Assembly (NCBI GenBank): GCA_023399055.1
Contig: JAEWQV010000014.1
Location: 62,001 to 126,000, forward strand
DNA from: Bacillota bacterium
GTDB lineage: Bacteria > Bacillota > Clostridia > Lachnospirales > Lachnospiraceae
Direction of reading: 5' to 3'
DNA length: 64,000 nucleotides
The notes beneath the pieces were generated by a model. It was not told the origin of the DNA, made no database searches, and saw only the letters and a program-made list of their open reading frames with translations. Position 1 is the first letter of the stretch. Each line of letters starts with the position of its first letter. A program made the translations under genes and the position numbers. Below are positions 16,262-24,766 of this stretch, in pieces.

Positions 16262-17634
16262 TGCCAAAGGAGTATAGAACGATACAAGAGGTTGCGGGTC
16301 CTCTTATGCTGGTAAAGGGTGTAGAAAATGTAGCCTTTGATGAACTGGCGGAAATAGAGCTGGCGAGCGGTGAAAAGCGTCGCTGTCGTGTTCTTGAAAT
16401 TGATGGTGGTAATGCACTGGTGCAGCTTTTTGAAAACTCCGCCGGTATTAACCTGGCAAGCAGTAAGGTACGTTTTCTAGGAAGAAGCATGGAGCTGGGA
16501 GTATCAGAGGATATGCTAAGCCGTGTATTTGACGGTTTGGGACGACCTATTGATAACGGTCCGGAGATACTACCGGATAAGCGTTTGGATATCAATGGTT
16601 TGCCCATGAATCCAGCTGCAAGAAATTATCCGCAAGAATTTATTCAAACAGGGGTATCTGCTATTGACGGATTAAATACACTGGTTCGAGGACAGAAGCT
16701 GCCAATCTTTTCTGCCAGTGGGTTGCCTCATGCAGATCTGGCGGCACAGATTGCAAAGCAAGCGAAGGTTCGTGGAACTACAGAGACCTTTGCGGTTGTA
16801 TTTGCAGCTATGGGTATCACCTTTGAGGAAGCAAACTTCTTTACAGAAAGCTTCCGTGAGACTGGAGCCATTGACAGAACAGTTATGTTTGTTAATCTTG
16901 CCAATGATCCGGCGGTAGAGCGTATCTCCACACCGCGTATGGCATTAACAGCAGCGGAATATCTTGCTTTTGAAAAGGATATGCATGTACTTGTTATTTT
17001 AACAGATATCACAAACTATGCAGATTCCTTGCGTGAAGTATCTGCTGCCCGTAAAGAGGTTCCAGGACGGCGTGGTTACCCAGGCTATATGTATACTGAC
17101 TTGGCTTCCCTCTATGAGAGAGCCGGCAGAAAGAAGGGAAAGAACGGAAGTATAACAATGATTCCAATTTTGACCATGCCAGAGGATGATAAGACCCATC
17201 CAATTCCTGACTTAACCGGTTATATCACAGAAGGACAGATTATCTTAAGCCGTGAATTATATCGTAAGGGTGTTCAGCCTCCCATTGATGTACTACCTTC
17301 CTTATCCCGTCTGAAGGATAAAGGTATTGGTGAAGGCAAGACAAGAAAGGATCATGCTAATACGATGAACCAGATATTTGCTGCCTATGCAAGAGGTAAG
17401 GAAGCAAAGGAGCTGATGGTCGTACTTGGTGAAGCAGCATTAACGGATATTGATTTGTTATATGCTAAATTTGCAGATGCCTTTGAGAGTGAATATGTAT
17501 CTCAGGGGTATCATACTAACCGTGATATTGAGGAAACTTTGAACCTTGGATGGAAGCTGCTTAAGATTCTGCCAAGAACTGAGCTTAAAAGAATTAAGGA
17601 CGAATTACTGGATCAGTATTATGGGAAAGAGTAG
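16261..17634 (+). CDS. ntpB: V-type ATPase regulatory subunit B
   Basis: Subunit B alternates with A in the head and contributes to the nucleotide sites but is not catalytic. The 457-residue protein lacks a canonical P-loop and has SASGLPHADLAAQIAKQA in that place. Further family motifs are MGITFEEANFF, RGYPGYMYTDLASLYERAGR and the arginine-finger segment PSLSRLKDKGIG. The start overlaps the ntpA stop by one base (TAATG), a sign of coupling. Confidence 0.98.
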   Translation: MPKEYRTIQEVAGPLMLVKGVENVAFDELAEIELASGEKRRCRVLEIDGGNALVQLFENSAGINLASSKVRFLGRSMELGVSEDMLSRVFDGLGRPIDNGPEILPDKRLDINGLPMNPAARNYPQEFIQTGVSAIDGLNTLVRGQKLPIFSASGLPHADLAAQIAKQAKVRGTTETFAVVFAAMGITFEEANFFTESFRETGAIDRTVMFVNLANDPAVERISTPRMALTAAEYLAFEKDMHVLVILTDITNYADSLREVSAARKEVPGRRGYPGYMYTDLASLYERAGRKKGKNGSITMIPILTMPEDDKTHPIPDLTGYITEGQIILSRELYRKGVQPPIDVLPSLSRLKDKGIGEGKTRKDHANTMNQIFAAYARGKEAKELMVVLGEAALTDIDLLYAKFADAFESEYVSQGYHTNRDIEETLNLGWKLLKILPRTELKRIKDELLDQYYGKE

Positions 17635-17647
17635 GAGGTGCTAATTC

Positions 17648-18307
17648 TTGGCTAAGACACAGGTAAATCCAACACGAATGGAGCTGACCAAGTTAAAAAA
17701 GAAGCTGACAACAGCCATTCGTGGGCATAAGCTTTTAAAGGATAAGCGGGATGAGCTGATGAGGCAGTTTCTTGACTTGGTGCGCGAGAATAAAGCACTC
17801 CGTGAAAAAGTAGAACAAGGGATTCTGGCAGCAAATAAGAATTTTGTATTAGCCAGGTCCTCCATGGAGGAAGAGGTTCTGAAGGTATCCTTAATGGCAT
17901 CGAAGCAGGAAGTATATCTTGAAACCTCCAAGAAGAATGTCATGAGTGTAGATATTCCGCGGTTCGAATATCGGACGAAAACACCGGATTTAAATGATGT
18001 TTATTCCTATGGTTTTGCTTTTACCTCCAGTGATCTGGATGATGCGGTATTGTCGTTGCAAGAGATTTTGCCAGATATGTTAAAGCTGGCGGAAATCGAG
18101 AAATCCTGCCAGCTCATGGCTGCCGAGATTGAAAAGACCAGACGCCGTGTAAATGCTCTGGAGCATGTTATGATTCCAGAACTGCGAGATAAGATTAAAT
18201 TCATTATTATGAAGTTGGACGAGAATGAGCGAAGCACACAGATCCGACTTATGAAGGTGAAGGATATGATGCTAGAAAAGGCTCATCGTTATAACGATAA
18301 AGAGTAA
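17648..18307 (+). CDS. ntpD: V-type ATPase subunit D (central shaft)
   Basis: Subunit D is the rotating coiled-coil axle inside the A3B3 head. The 219-residue protein has two long helices at the ends, with the conserved N-terminal VNPTRMELTKLKKKLTTA and C-terminal RRVNALEHVMIPEL. I use the TTG at 17648, because GGAGG at 17634-17638 is 9 bases away and the first ATG (17678) would delete the conserved VNPTR. A strong terminator follows 33 bases after the stop. Confidence 0.95.
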   Translation: MAKTQVNPTRMELTKLKKKLTTAIRGHKLLKDKRDELMRQFLDLVRENKALREKVEQGILAANKNFVLARSSMEEEVLKVSLMASKQEVYLETSKKNVMSVDIPRFEYRTKTPDLNDVYSYGFAFTSSDLDDAVLSLQEILPDMLKLAEIEKSCQLMAAEIEKTRRRVNALEHVMIPELRDKIKFIIMKLDENERSTQIRLMKVKDMMLEKAHRYNDKE

Positions 18308-18340
18308 CTTAGAATAGAACAGTTATCGTGGCTCTCACCA

Positions 18341-18373
18341 AAGCTCCGCCTTGCTATATGGAAGGCGGAGCTT
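18341..18373. terminator. Terminator of the V-ATPase operon, inside the end of the convergent gene
   Basis: A perfect 12-bp GC-rich stem (18341-18352 with 18362-18373) is followed by TTTC. Its right arm encodes the last residues of the minus-strand gene starting at 18929, whose stop codon (18354-18356) lies in the loop. On the minus strand only TTT follows. Confidence 0.85.
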
Positions 18374-18929
18374 TTTCTGTGACATCAGTTACTGTTGTTT
18401 CAGTTTCGTCAATTGTATTGTTAGAAGTATCAAAGGGTAATGTATCCAGATCCAGAACTTCATCAGCTGAAGTATCATCAGTTTCCCCTTCTATCTGATT
18501 GACAAGTTCAGTGTTGTCAATGGTGTCTGGTGTTTTCATATTTAATGCTGTTTCTTTTGAAGCCACTTCTTTTGTAAGAGCTGCGTGCTTCGTAGAATTC
18601 ACAGTATTGTCAACAGCAGGTATGTTTCGAAATTTTTTATATAATCCGGCAAGCTTATCCCAGCCATAAAGAGTCACATACGCCACCGTGAAACCGGCTA
18701 TAATATCTGCAACGATATAATACCATATTATTACGGAACCACTATAAGTAATGTAAGCAAAGTAAGCCACAAGTGTTAGTGTAATGGATAGCACGATTAC
18801 CTGTAAGTTCGTCGGAATTTTAGAAAGAATAGCAACACCTTTTGTAACCTCGGTAATAATACTTACTATAAGGGCAAGAAGTCCAATGGCTGCAAGTATA
18901 GTCGCAAAGGTACCGGCGGTAAAATCCAT
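18354..18929 (-). CDS. Three-helix membrane protein with acidic tail, holin-like
   Basis: The 191-residue protein has three predicted membrane helices (about residues 8-28, 41-63 and 67-90) with the intervening ITEVTKGVAILSKIPTNLQ. A soluble tail rich in Asp, Glu, Thr and Asn follows. The membrane part resembles small holin-like proteins found in clostridial genomes, but no lysis gene is nearby and I do not assign a function. I prefer the ATG at 18929 over 18935, because GGAGA (18936-18940) is 6 bases from it. It converges on the V-ATPase operon. Confidence 0.7.
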   Translation of the reverse strand: MDFTAGTFATILAAIGLLALIVSIITEVTKGVAILSKIPTNLQVIVLSITLTLVAYFAYITYSGSVIIWYYIVADIIAGFTVAYVTLYGWDKLAGLYKKFRNIPAVDNTVNSTKHAALTKEVASKETALNMKTPDTIDNTELVNQIEGETDDTSADEVLDLDTLPFDTSNNTIDETETTVTDVTEKAPPSI

Positions 18930-19198
18930 AATCATTCTCCTCTCTTGGTGAAAATAGTGAAGTGTAGGTTATATCTGGAACGAAATTTGTATGAAAGTAT
19001 ATCTGAATTGAGTTAGTAACACATAATTAATATATGACAACTGGATACATAGAGTTCTCATTATAATATATAGATATCCTACGAATTACCTATATGATAA
19101 TGAAGAACTTAAATAGTTTCTTTTTGTCATAATCTAGTATATAATGGTAAACGAAATTATTTATATGGGAACATACATACAGATAAGGGAGAGACAAA

Positions 19199-19258
19199 AT
19201 GAAAAGTTTGAAAAAATTCAGTTTATTTATAGGCCTTATAATTAATTATAGGAGATGA
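19199..19258 (+). CDS. Possible 19-residue leader peptide
   Basis: A tiny ORF (MKSLKKFSLFIGLIINYRR) has a good ribosome-binding site (AAGGGAGAG), and its end overlaps the ribosome-binding site of the next gene. It may be a translated leader or the stump of a secreted protein. The rest of 18936-19198 is AT-rich with no recognised feature. Confidence 0.3.
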   Translation: MKSLKKFSLFIGLIINYRR

Positions 19259-19262
19259 AAAA

Positions 19263-20210
19263 ATGACAGATTTTAACAAGAGTATATTTGGTTCTTATCT
19301 AGGGAAGGGGCAGTTACATGAAGCTATAGATTATCTTAGTTCCTTTGAGGATAAGAAAGATATAGTTGAAGGCTATTTATACGTATTTAAAAAAGAACAA
19401 TATTATAAACGCACTGACAATGAAACCCTGGACAAGCTTGACCACATATATCAAAACTATTATCGCAATGTATTTTGGAATAATATTATGAATGTAGATT
19501 CCCAGAAAATACTATTTCAAGAGCTATGGCAATTCTGTGGTTCTAGAGATGAGCTGCCTGTTGATGAAACCATTGAAGAAGAGGTATTAAAGGTTGTGAA
19601 GGCAGAAGGGTATGAGTACCTTGGTGGAAAAACACAGGGGTATTACGGACCATACATATGGAAGCAGTCTACAAGAGAAACCTATGAGGTAGAATTACCA
19701 ACAGGTATAGAGTTATATACAGTTGTCATGATGGATGGTTTTATATCAAGAAGTTGGTTGGATTTTTTATCCTTTGGAGAAACTGGAACCGGTGGCTGGG
19801 CAGAGGATGATGGAACTTTGTGCTGTGTACGAAGTGCTTATCAGAAAGGGTGCGAAGAAGACTTTCATATCTCATTTCTAAAACATGAAGCACAACATGC
19901 TTATGATAAGAAAACCTACAACGAATTATCCGCAGAGACTTTAGAATATCGCGCCAAGTTGGTAGAATTAATTTACTGGCCCATTGATAAAAAAATAAAG
20001 GCAATTTTGAGGGAGGCAGATAATAGTAATCCCGATAATAGTCATGCAATGGCAGCGTATAGAATTATTAGTAAAATGTCCTTGGAACTCTTTCAGAGCG
20101 AAACTGTACCGGAGGAAAGTTTATGGGAAGGTAAAGTAGAGGATGTCCAAAGATATGCTTTGGTACTGTTAGAAGAAAGTAGTAAAGACCTAGAAAATTC
20201 AAGAATATAG
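19263..20210 (+). CDS. Uncharacterised protein with HExxH metallopeptidase motif
   Basis: I do not recognise the family. The 315-residue protein has no signal peptide and no membrane helix. HEAQH at 208-212 (context FLKHEAQHAYDKK) is a textbook zinc-binding HExxH. Glu228 in ETLEYRAKLVEL follows at the spacing of a third ligand (gluzincin-like). The N-terminal 120 residues are acidic and helical. GGAGATG precedes the ATG. It could be a cytoplasmic metallopeptidase; no partner gene suggests a substrate. Confidence 0.7.
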   Translation: MTDFNKSIFGSYLGKGQLHEAIDYLSSFEDKKDIVEGYLYVFKKEQYYKRTDNETLDKLDHIYQNYYRNVFWNNIMNVDSQKILFQELWQFCGSRDELPVDETIEEEVLKVVKAEGYEYLGGKTQGYYGPYIWKQSTRETYEVELPTGIELYTVVMMDGFISRSWLDFLSFGETGTGGWAEDDGTLCCVRSAYQKGCEEDFHISFLKHEAQHAYDKKTYNELSAETLEYRAKLVELIYWPIDKKIKAILREADNSNPDNSHAMAAYRIISKMSLELFQSETVPEESLWEGKVEDVQRYALVLLEESSKDLENSRI

Positions 20211-20317
20211 TTTGGATTAAGAAAGAGTGGTAATAGATAAACTGGATAACGCAGGGTTTTGCAGTAATTTCACTATTATTGTTAGTAAAATAGAGTTTTT
20301 AGGAAAGCGAGTATACA

Positions 20318-20836
20318 ATGAACGCAGTTTTTGCAGTTATTCCACTGTTACTTATTAGATTCGGACTTTTAAGTATATTAGATAAGGAGTCACTAAAACG
20401 AGCAGCTTTCTTTGCCCCAGTGATAGGTGATGAAAAGGTTGCCTACTTAGTTTATCAGATCTCAAATCTACTTCTTTTTATATATTTGTGCTTCCTTAAG
20501 ATTACATTCAATTCAGGCTGGTTTAACATTGGATTGGTGGTATACGGGCTAGGGATCCTATCGTGTATTATGTCCATCTCTGATTTTGCTAAACCTGCTG
20601 TAAACGGTATTAATCTTAAAGGGCTCTATCGGTTTTCCCGTAATCCCATCTATGTTGCCTATTTTATTTATTTTTTAGGCTGTGTACTTCTAACGCAGTC
20701 ATTCATGTTACTGGCAATACTAGTTGTCTTTCAGATATCAGCGCATTGGATTATACGTTCAGAAGAAAGATGGTGCATCGAGCAATTTGGAAAAGAATAT
20801 ATAGATTATATGAAGAAGGTTAGACGTTACATTTAG
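20318..20836 (+). CDS. Isoprenylcysteine methyltransferase-like membrane protein
   Basis: The 172-residue protein has about five hydrophobic segments and the C-terminal SAM-binding signature of the ICMT/PEMT superfamily: GLYRFSRNPIYVAYF, then RSEERWCIEQFGKEYIDYMKKVRRYI (the conserved GxxYxxYxxxVxR-like end). Members in bacteria are integral membrane methyltransferases of mostly unknown substrate. It is monocistronic, with its own terminator. Confidence 0.85.
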   Translation: MNAVFAVIPLLLIRFGLLSILDKESLKRAAFFAPVIGDEKVAYLVYQISNLLLFIYLCFLKITFNSGWFNIGLVVYGLGILSCIMSISDFAKPAVNGINLKGLYRFSRNPIYVAYFIYFLGCVLLTQSFMLLAILVVFQISAHWIIRSEERWCIEQFGKEYIDYMKKVRRYI

Positions 20837-20850
20837 CATACGACAAAGGA

Positions 20851-20889
20851 AAAGATTGTTACTCCGATTTGAGGTAACAATCTTTTTTA
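20851..20889 (+). terminator. Terminator after the methyltransferase gene
   Basis: A perfect 12-bp stem (20851-20862 with 20874-20885) ends in a run of T. Confidence 0.9.
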
Positions 20890-20973
20890 GTCTGTGGGAA
20901 AGAGTATACCACATAAATAATGTTATTTGATTTAATAAATAGATTGATAGGTCAATGACTTGTAAAAGTAATA

Positions 20974-22002
20974 TTAAATAATATATTTAATGTCAATGTC
21001 TCTGTTTTTAAAGATCTCTGCAATTTCACTCTGAAATAAGGTATTTATTTCGGTCAAAGACTCTTTCGGATATACATATTTCCCATAACCAAATTGACCA
21101 AATTTAAAACTTCTTTCTTCCTCCTGCATGGGAAGTTGATTCTCGGGATATATTTCTGAGATTACTTGCTTTGCTTTTGGAGTATATCGATGAGAGATGA
21201 TTTCAAAGGTCAGAGGATGGGGAAGGTGGTCTGGAAGACTATCATTTAAGTGAATCAGTAGATGTTTGTAATCTTCTTTCCAATTCTCATAAAGGAAGAC
21301 GGGAGCAATTAAAAAACCTGTAGGATAGCCAGCTACGATTACTTTACGTGCTGCTTCAATCCTTTTTTCCATGGAAGGAGTACGTCTTTCATAATCCTGT
21401 ATTACCTTATTGGTATTCAGTGTAAAACGAATCTCGGTATGTCCTTGGTGATCTATATCTAAAAGAGTGTCAACATCAGTAAACTTTGTAACAAATCGAA
21501 AACGACCGTTGGAGGATTTACTAAAATGCTCAATAGCCATTTTTAATAAATTGGAATAAGGTTCAACGGGTATAGGATCAGAGGTTGCAGAGCCTTCAAA
21601 GATGGTTACCTCTGGCAGTCGCTCTTTAATATAATCATTTGCCTGTTTTAGGATATCATCTACATTTACGTTGACTCTCATATAGGGTTTATCTCCAAGG
21701 TTGGTATTCAGGTAGCAATACTGACATTGACCGATACAGCCAGAAAGGAGAGGTAGTTGATAATGAGCTGAGGGTTTACAGGACTGAAATTTTAAACCGG
21801 TCTTTACACCAACCACCAGGGTGTTTTTACCCTCTTGATGAAAGGATTGAGGGGTATCTCCTGGAATGTTTTCTTTTATCTTATTTTTATTTAGTTCAAT
21901 AATTTCAACGTCTTTTTGGTTAATAAAATTCTGATAAATATAGGAACCAATGGGATAGTCTCGTGCATTTTTTTCAAATAATATTCTTTTCGGTTTAAAC
22001 AT
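20974..22002 (-). CDS. splB: Spore photoproduct lyase (radical SAM), cysteine-relocated form
   Basis: SplB reverses the spore photoproduct in UV-damaged spore DNA by a radical mechanism. The 342-residue length equals the Bacillus enzyme. Cys89, Cys93 and Cys96 form the CxxxCxxC iron-sulfur motif (SGCIGQCQYCYL). The hydrogen-donor Cys of the Bacillus enzyme (in its ASCTSD) is replaced here by Ala139 (GSATSD). Instead, Cys75 (QSCKPS) stands where Bacillus has Ser (DSSKPS). The gene implies a spore former. GAGGTG lies upstream on the minus strand. Confidence 0.93.
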   Translation of the reverse strand: MFKPKRILFEKNARDYPIGSYIYQNFINQKDVEIIELNKNKIKENIPGDTPQSFHQEGKNTLVVGVKTGLKFQSCKPSAHYQLPLLSGCIGQCQYCYLNTNLGDKPYMRVNVNVDDILKQANDYIKERLPEVTIFEGSATSDPIPVEPYSNLLKMAIEHFSKSSNGRFRFVTKFTDVDTLLDIDHQGHTEIRFTLNTNKVIQDYERRTPSMEKRIEAARKVIVAGYPTGFLIAPVFLYENWKEDYKHLLIHLNDSLPDHLPHPLTFEIISHRYTPKAKQVISEIYPENQLPMQEEERSFKFGQFGYGKYVYPKESLTEINTLFQSEIAEIFKNRDIDIKYII

Positions 22003-22126
22003 TCATTCACCTCATTTATACTTTTATCTCATTGAGTTATTATTCGTAATATACAAAGATATATGCATTAAATGTAGGTGCAAGTGGATGCAAAATTAAT
22101 CAGATAATTCTGTAGTGCTAAATATA

Positions 22127-22900
22127 TTAACGTCTAATCATTTGAAGTTCGCCAGAGGTATCTTTTGCAGCAAAGCTATATTTTTCATATAAACCAATCG
22201 CGTTTTTATTTAGAATATCCGCCATTAGAAATCCCTTAACCGCGCCATTTTGCGCACCATACACAATTGCTTGTTCCATTAGCATTTTGCCTATTCCTTT
22301 CCCTTGATAAGCAGGGTCAACCGCAACTTCTCTGACCCACAAGGTTGTGCCTTCGTTGTAAATTGAAACGCAGCAAAAACCTACTATTGAGTTATTCTCA
22401 CGATGAATTATTACCTTGTTTTCTGTAATCCAATCCAAAAACCAACCCTTGGTTTCTCCTTCAAATCCTCTGGATTGTAAGGCACATTTTTTTGACGTCA
22501 AAGATGCCTCTTTGCATTCTTCTTGTGTAAGAAACTTGGGTTTCTCTACATTTTGAAAAATTAATGCAGTATCAGTTAAATTAAGGTTGAAATAATCGGC
22601 AAATTCAGCCCATTCAACAAATCCAATTTTTTCAAGGTCTGCTGCAAATTCACGTGGCACAAAATGAATACGAAGACTTTCTGAAATTCCTTTCAATTTA
22701 TCAATCAACATTATGAAATCAGTAGCAGCAAAATATAGCATGGTAGGTTCTTTGGACTTATCCTGAAGTAAGATAAGTTGGTCTGTATTACACAGAATTA
22801 CGGCATCTTTGCAATCTTCATAATCTGTGTATTGTAGAGATGTGTATTTATAATTTTGTAGCTTGTCATATATTTCTTCAAATTCTGTTTCCCTAAGCAT
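22127..22900 (-). CDS. GNAT-family N-acetyltransferase with N-terminal extension
   Basis: The C-terminal 140 residues form a GNAT domain with the acetyl-CoA loop VREVAVDPAYQGKGIGKML and the later GLYEKYSF. The N-terminal 115 residues (EEIYDKLQNYKYTSLQYTDYED onwards) look like a second, degenerate GNAT-like half without a clear acetyl-CoA loop. GGAGG precedes the start on the minus strand. No neighbour suggests the substrate. Confidence 0.85.
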   Translation of the reverse strand: MLRETEFEEIYDKLQNYKYTSLQYTDYEDCKDAVILCNTDQLILLQDKSKEPTMLYFAATDFIMLIDKLKGISESLRIHFVPREFAADLEKIGFVEWAEFADYFNLNLTDTALIFQNVEKPKFLTQEECKEASLTSKKCALQSRGFEGETKGWFLDWITENKVIIHRENNSIVGFCCVSIYNEGTTLWVREVAVDPAYQGKGIGKMLMEQAIVYGAQNGAVKGFLMADILNKNAIGLYEKYSFAAKDTSGELQMIRR

Positions 22901-23065
22901 GTATTTTCCTCCATAAGTATAAGTTGAAAATCCTTACATTAGTGGAGCAGACACCAAAGGAAGAATTTACCACGTTGTAATTATAACTAATAGATTGGCT
23001 CAATACAAGTTTTAATGCATTATACTTTGTATCATATAAGAATTATACCGAATGTTTACTATTCC

Positions 23066-23127
23066 AAATGTTTATTTAAAATAATTAAATTAATTTTGTT
23101 GAAATGAAAACAAACATTTAATATAAT
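23066..23127 (+). promoter_or_regulatory. Promoter and inverted-repeat operator of the marR pseudogene
   Basis: TTGAAA (23099-23104) and TATAAT (23122-23127) are 17 bases apart. AAATGTTT (23066-23073) is repeated inverted as AAACATTT (23112-23119) between the two hexamers, and a further AATGTTT lies at 23051. This is a plausible MarR operator. Confidence 0.65.
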
Positions 23128-23156
23128 ATTGTAAATGTACCAATGGGGGGAGAGCA

Positions 23157-23630
23157 ATGAACAAAGAAGAACAGGTCATATCGGGTTTCAGGGACTTATT
23201 TAACAAAATGGTTTGGCTTAATAAATTTAAAATGGAAGAATATCTAAATGATTACAAGCCTTCTGAGGTACATTGCATTGAATACATTGGACAAAATGTA
23301 GATACCAATGTGACAAAGCTTGCGGGGGCCTTTTATATGACTAGAAGTGCTATGAGTAAAATAACGAAGAAACTTATAGCAAAAGGTATTATAGAAAGTT
23401 ATCAGAAGCCGGATAACAAAAAAGAAATCTATTATAGGCTTACTAATTAGGGTGAAGTAATTTTCAAAATTCATGAAGAACTGCATAAAGAGTTCCAAGA
23501 GAGGGACAAAGCTGTATTTGAGCAGGTAACCGAGGAGCAAATTGACAATATGCTTAACTTCATGGAAAAGTATAGTCAGCATTTGGATGAAGAAATAAAA
23601 AAACAGGGCATTGAGATTGAAACAGAATAG
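23157..23630 (+). pseudogene. MarR-family regulator with in-frame stop codon
   Basis: The frame runs 158 codons and is interrupted once by TAG at 23448-23450. Residues 1-97 contain the winged helix (AGAFYMTRSAMSKITKKLIAKGIIESYQKPDNKKEIYYRLTN). The codons after the TAG continue the normal C-terminal dimerisation helix (GEVIFKIHEELHKEF ... EEQIDNMLNFMEKY). A single nonsense change best explains it. The truncated product lacks the dimer helices. A terminator and a truncated MFS gene follow, so this looks like a decaying efflux locus. Confidence 0.85.
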
Positions 23631-23652
23631 ATTTATCTTATAAAGAATCTAG

Positions 23653-24528
23653 ATGCAGCCTAACTCTATTGAGATAGGCTGTATTTTTATACCCTTAATT
23701 TTGTTGACTCCAAGAGAGCAACGTACCAAATACTTTGGGTGGATAAGTGCTGTTGCAGGTATTGGTTCCGCCCTTGGACCGGCTCTGGGTGGGATGATTG
23801 CTAAGTTGGGTTATTCGGCTCCAATGTATTTTGGTGCAATAATAACTTTAATTAATGTTACTTTTGGCTTCTTTTTCATGCCAGAGAGCCTTAAAAAAAG
23901 TGATAGACTAATAAAGATTACGATGATAAGGCTAAATCCGTTCACTCAGCTGGTAAATGTACTTTCTATGAGAAGATTGAAGAGAATATTTTTCTCAGCG
24001 TTTTTATTATGGTTACCTAATGGTTCTTTGCAGGCAGTTTTTTCACAATTTACAATAGATACCTTTCATTGGGCACCTGCAATAATTGGACTAATGTTTT
24101 CAATTATGGGTATCCAAGATATCATTTCACAAGGGTTCATCATGCCAAAGCTTTTACTAAGATTTGGGGATGCACAGATTGCAGTTGTTGGAATGATTTC
24201 AGAAATAATAGGATACAGTCTAATCGCCGTCTCGGCTTTGTTTTCTTTCTATCCATTTCTTATCGTTGGAATGTTTATCTTTGGTTTTGGGGATTCGATC
24301 TTTGGACCAGCCTTTAATGGGATGCTCTCCAAGTCTGTCGACTCCAGTGAACAAGGAAGAATACAAGGAGGTAGTCAATCGTTTCAAGCATTGGCTAGAA
24401 TAATTGGTCCGGTTCTAGGTGGTCAAATCTATGTGTCACAGGGGCACTCCGCACCAGCTTTTATGGGAATGTTCCTGATAGCTGTTGCAATTCTTGTTTT
24501 GCGTAAGGGTAATATTGTAATGATGTAA
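23653..24528 (+). pseudogene. 5'-truncated MFS drug-efflux transporter
   Basis: From about residue 15 the frame reads as an MFS permease: TPREQRTKYFGWISAVAGIGSALGPALGGMIAKLGY matches the region around helix 5 of multidrug MFS proteins, and later helices continue to a normal C-terminus (SEQGRIQGGSQSFQALARIIGPVLGG). The first four helices are missing. The apparent ATG lies inside a terminator and has no ribosome-binding site. A deletion has fused the marR terminator to the middle of the transporter. It should not yield a working pump. Confidence 0.8.
23656..23688 (+). terminator. Terminator overlapping the apparent start of the MFS remnant
   Basis: CAGCCTA (23656-23662) pairs with TAGGCTG (23675-23681), with an inner CTC/GAG pair and a following TATTTTT. 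It includes the first codons of the next open frame, showing that frame is not a real 5' end. Confidence 0.75.
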
Positions 24529-24669
24529 AACACTAAGTTCGTATACTAGATATTTGGTAAAAAATAGATTATTGTATTGATGTTAGTGAAAGTGTCATAT
24601 AAAATAATAATAAGCTAGTACAAATATTCTATGAAACAAAATAATTCTTGAACAATGGAGGTTATTTAG

Positions 24670-24747
24670 TTGAAGCGATTTTATAAAATGGTTGAAGCAT
24701 CAAATAAACGATTCCCCAAAGGAGTTGAGGAGTGTTTTGAACAATAG
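24670..24747 (+). CDS. 25-residue ORF, probable remnant of a MazG-like gene
   Basis: A TTG start 8 bases after GGAGG (24657-24661) opens a 25-residue frame (MKRFYKMVEASNKRFPKG, then VEECFEQ). The first part resembles from memory the N-terminus of small MazG-like pyrophosphatases, after which the frame stops. It ends 19 bases before the next start. It may be an eroded gene or a leader peptide. Confidence 0.35.
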   Translation: MKRFYKMVEASNKRFPKGVEECFEQ

Positions 24748-24766
24748 TTTAGGAGGGGGAAGGACT

